From positions 1 to 44,208 of the forward strand of contig CAMWTH010000003.1 of the NCBI GenBank assembly GCA_947177125.1: 44,208 nucleotides of DNA. Direction: 5' to 3'. The notes beneath the pieces are model-generated. The model was not told where the DNA came from. It did no database searches and worked only from the letters and a program-made list of their open reading frames with translations. The translations under genes and the position numbers were made by a program. Positions 43,185 through 44,208 of this stretch are shown here, in pieces. Numbering within the stretch: position 1 is the stretch's first letter; every line of letters starts with the position of its first letter. This stretch comes from an uncultured Mycoplasma sp. (GTDB taxonomy: Bacteria; Bacillota_I; Bacilli_A; Mycoplasmatales; Mycoplasmoidaceae).

Positions 43185-43532
43185 ATGAGAGTTAAGACTG
43201 GTCCAACTACTAGAAGAAGAAGAAAAAGATGGTTGAAAAAAGCTGAAGGTGCTTGAGGAATTAATAGTACTTCTTACAGAAATGCTAAACAAACAGTAAT
43301 GAAAGCATCAAAATATGCTTACAGAGATCGTAAAAACAAAAAAAGAGATTTTAGAAAATTATGAATTGCTAGAATTAATGCAGCTGTAAGAAAAGAAAAC
43401 TATACTTATTCATCTTTTATGAATAAGTTAAAACAAAAAAATATTGCAGTAAATCGTAAAATGCTATCAGAATTAGCAATTCATAACCCTGAAGAATTTA
43501 AAAAATTTGTTCATTCAGTTATGTTAAAGTAA
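43185..43532 (+). CDS. rplT: 50S ribosomal protein L20
   Basis: [69 protein letters not shown]...; missing from the ORF track. Confidence 0.95.
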
Positions 43533-43538
43533 ACTCAT

Positions 43539-43570
43539 AAAAGATGTTATTAATTTAGCATCTTTTTTTG
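43539..43570 (+). terminator. Terminator of infC-rpmI-rplT
   Basis: aaaagatgtta-ttaattta-gcatctttttttg. Confidence 0.7.
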
Positions 43571-43666
43571 TCTTAATTTGACTTATTAAACATTTATTAT
43601 TACTATTAATATAGTTGTATGTTTGTCTTAATATATTGATTTTATTTTTACTTGGGTAAATAGATT

Positions 43667-44038
43667 ATGAAAAAAAAATTGGTTTTTTATGCTATTGAAG
43701 CACTAGCGATAATAGCTTTAATATTATGAATAGTTTTCACAATTGCAGCATATTCAAGTTCATTCCTTACTTTTTTTCCAAAAGCTAGTTTGGCAGTTCC
43801 AGAATCTGGTTCATCTGATCGTATTTCAGGAATTCCAGGTTTAGCTACAGTTACTCAGATTGGAGTAGTTTTATTGGATATGGGAATTGCTATATTCATT
43901 ATCTATTTTGGATTAATGTTTTTATTATATAAATTAAAGATTAATAAAACCAAAATTTTTATTACCAATATATGCATCTATTCATTAGTATGTTGTTTGA
44001 TTATTGTAGGAACATTATTTGTTAGTTTAAATTTATAA
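43667..44038 (+). CDS. Hypothetical membrane protein, 123 aa
   Basis: MKKKLVFYAIEALAIIALILWIVFTIAAYSSSFLTFFPKASLAVPESGSSDRISGIPGLATVTQIGVVLLDMGIAIFIIYFGLMFLLYKLK...; three to four TM segments. Confidence 0.7.
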
Positions 44039-44073
44039 AAAAATAGCAAAAGCTATTTTTTTTTTTTTTTTTT
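44039..44073 (+). terminator. Terminator with 18-nt T run
   Basis: aaaaaaatagc-aaaa-gctattttttttttttttttttt. Confidence 0.75.
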
Positions 44074-44208
44074 AAAAAATTTAAAATTTTTTTTTAAAAT
44101 TTTTTGATTTTTAAAAAAATATTTTTTTGAAATTTTAAAATTAATTAAATTTTTTTTGAAGATAACTTATGAAAAGAAATTATAATTTCTTTTAGAAAAC
44201 TTTTAAGA

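Noticed and set aside
44172-44193. Palindrome aaaagaaattataatttctttt near the window end
   Set aside because: AT-rich, no T-tail context or gene assignment possible at the truncated edge; likely chance or part of a feature outside the window.

Overview
AT-rich (mostly A/T, with UGA read as Trp throughout) chromosomal window from a Mollicute. Gene content suggests a Mycoplasma/Malacoplasma-type genome; that placement is inference. The supplied ORF track fragments most genes at UGA, so I rebuilt full-length CDSs by reading through TGA. Backbone genes: a TtcA-like PP-loop protein; pyruvate dehydrogenase complex pdhA-pdhB-pdhC-lpd; rpsO, leuS, rpmG, an Xaa-Pro peptidase, an ALDH3-like aldehyde dehydrogenase, an alpha/beta hydrolase, tpx, RNase P RNA (rnpB), rlmH, an SPFH/NfeD pair, a GNAT protein, plsY, rpmB, asnS, pgsA, serS, a nadD-yqeK fusion, mtnN and infC-rpmI-rplT. 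Less ordinary content: (1) a RavA/ViaA-like MoxR AAA+ ATPase plus VWA protein operon, preceded by a protein whose C-terminus carries a phage-tail-fibre-like motif (ITNLTQPVNDTDAATKKYVDEQI); (2) one 744-aa ORF fusing a GH32-like fold to a ROK-kinase-like domain, with the catalytic residues of both apparently substituted; (3) an 827-aa acidic protein with LPYQEE repeats, a near-consensus promoter and a tiny basic ORF directly downstream; (4) candidate autoregulatory leaders of rpsO and infC; (5) a decayed minus-strand gene at 20.6-21.1 kb; (6) a 23-nt poly-T tract; (7) an unexplained ~600-bp region with several Shine-Dalgarno-like motifs after serS. I saw no tRNA genes, CRISPR arrays or transposases. 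All homology statements are motif recognition by eye; no searches were run.
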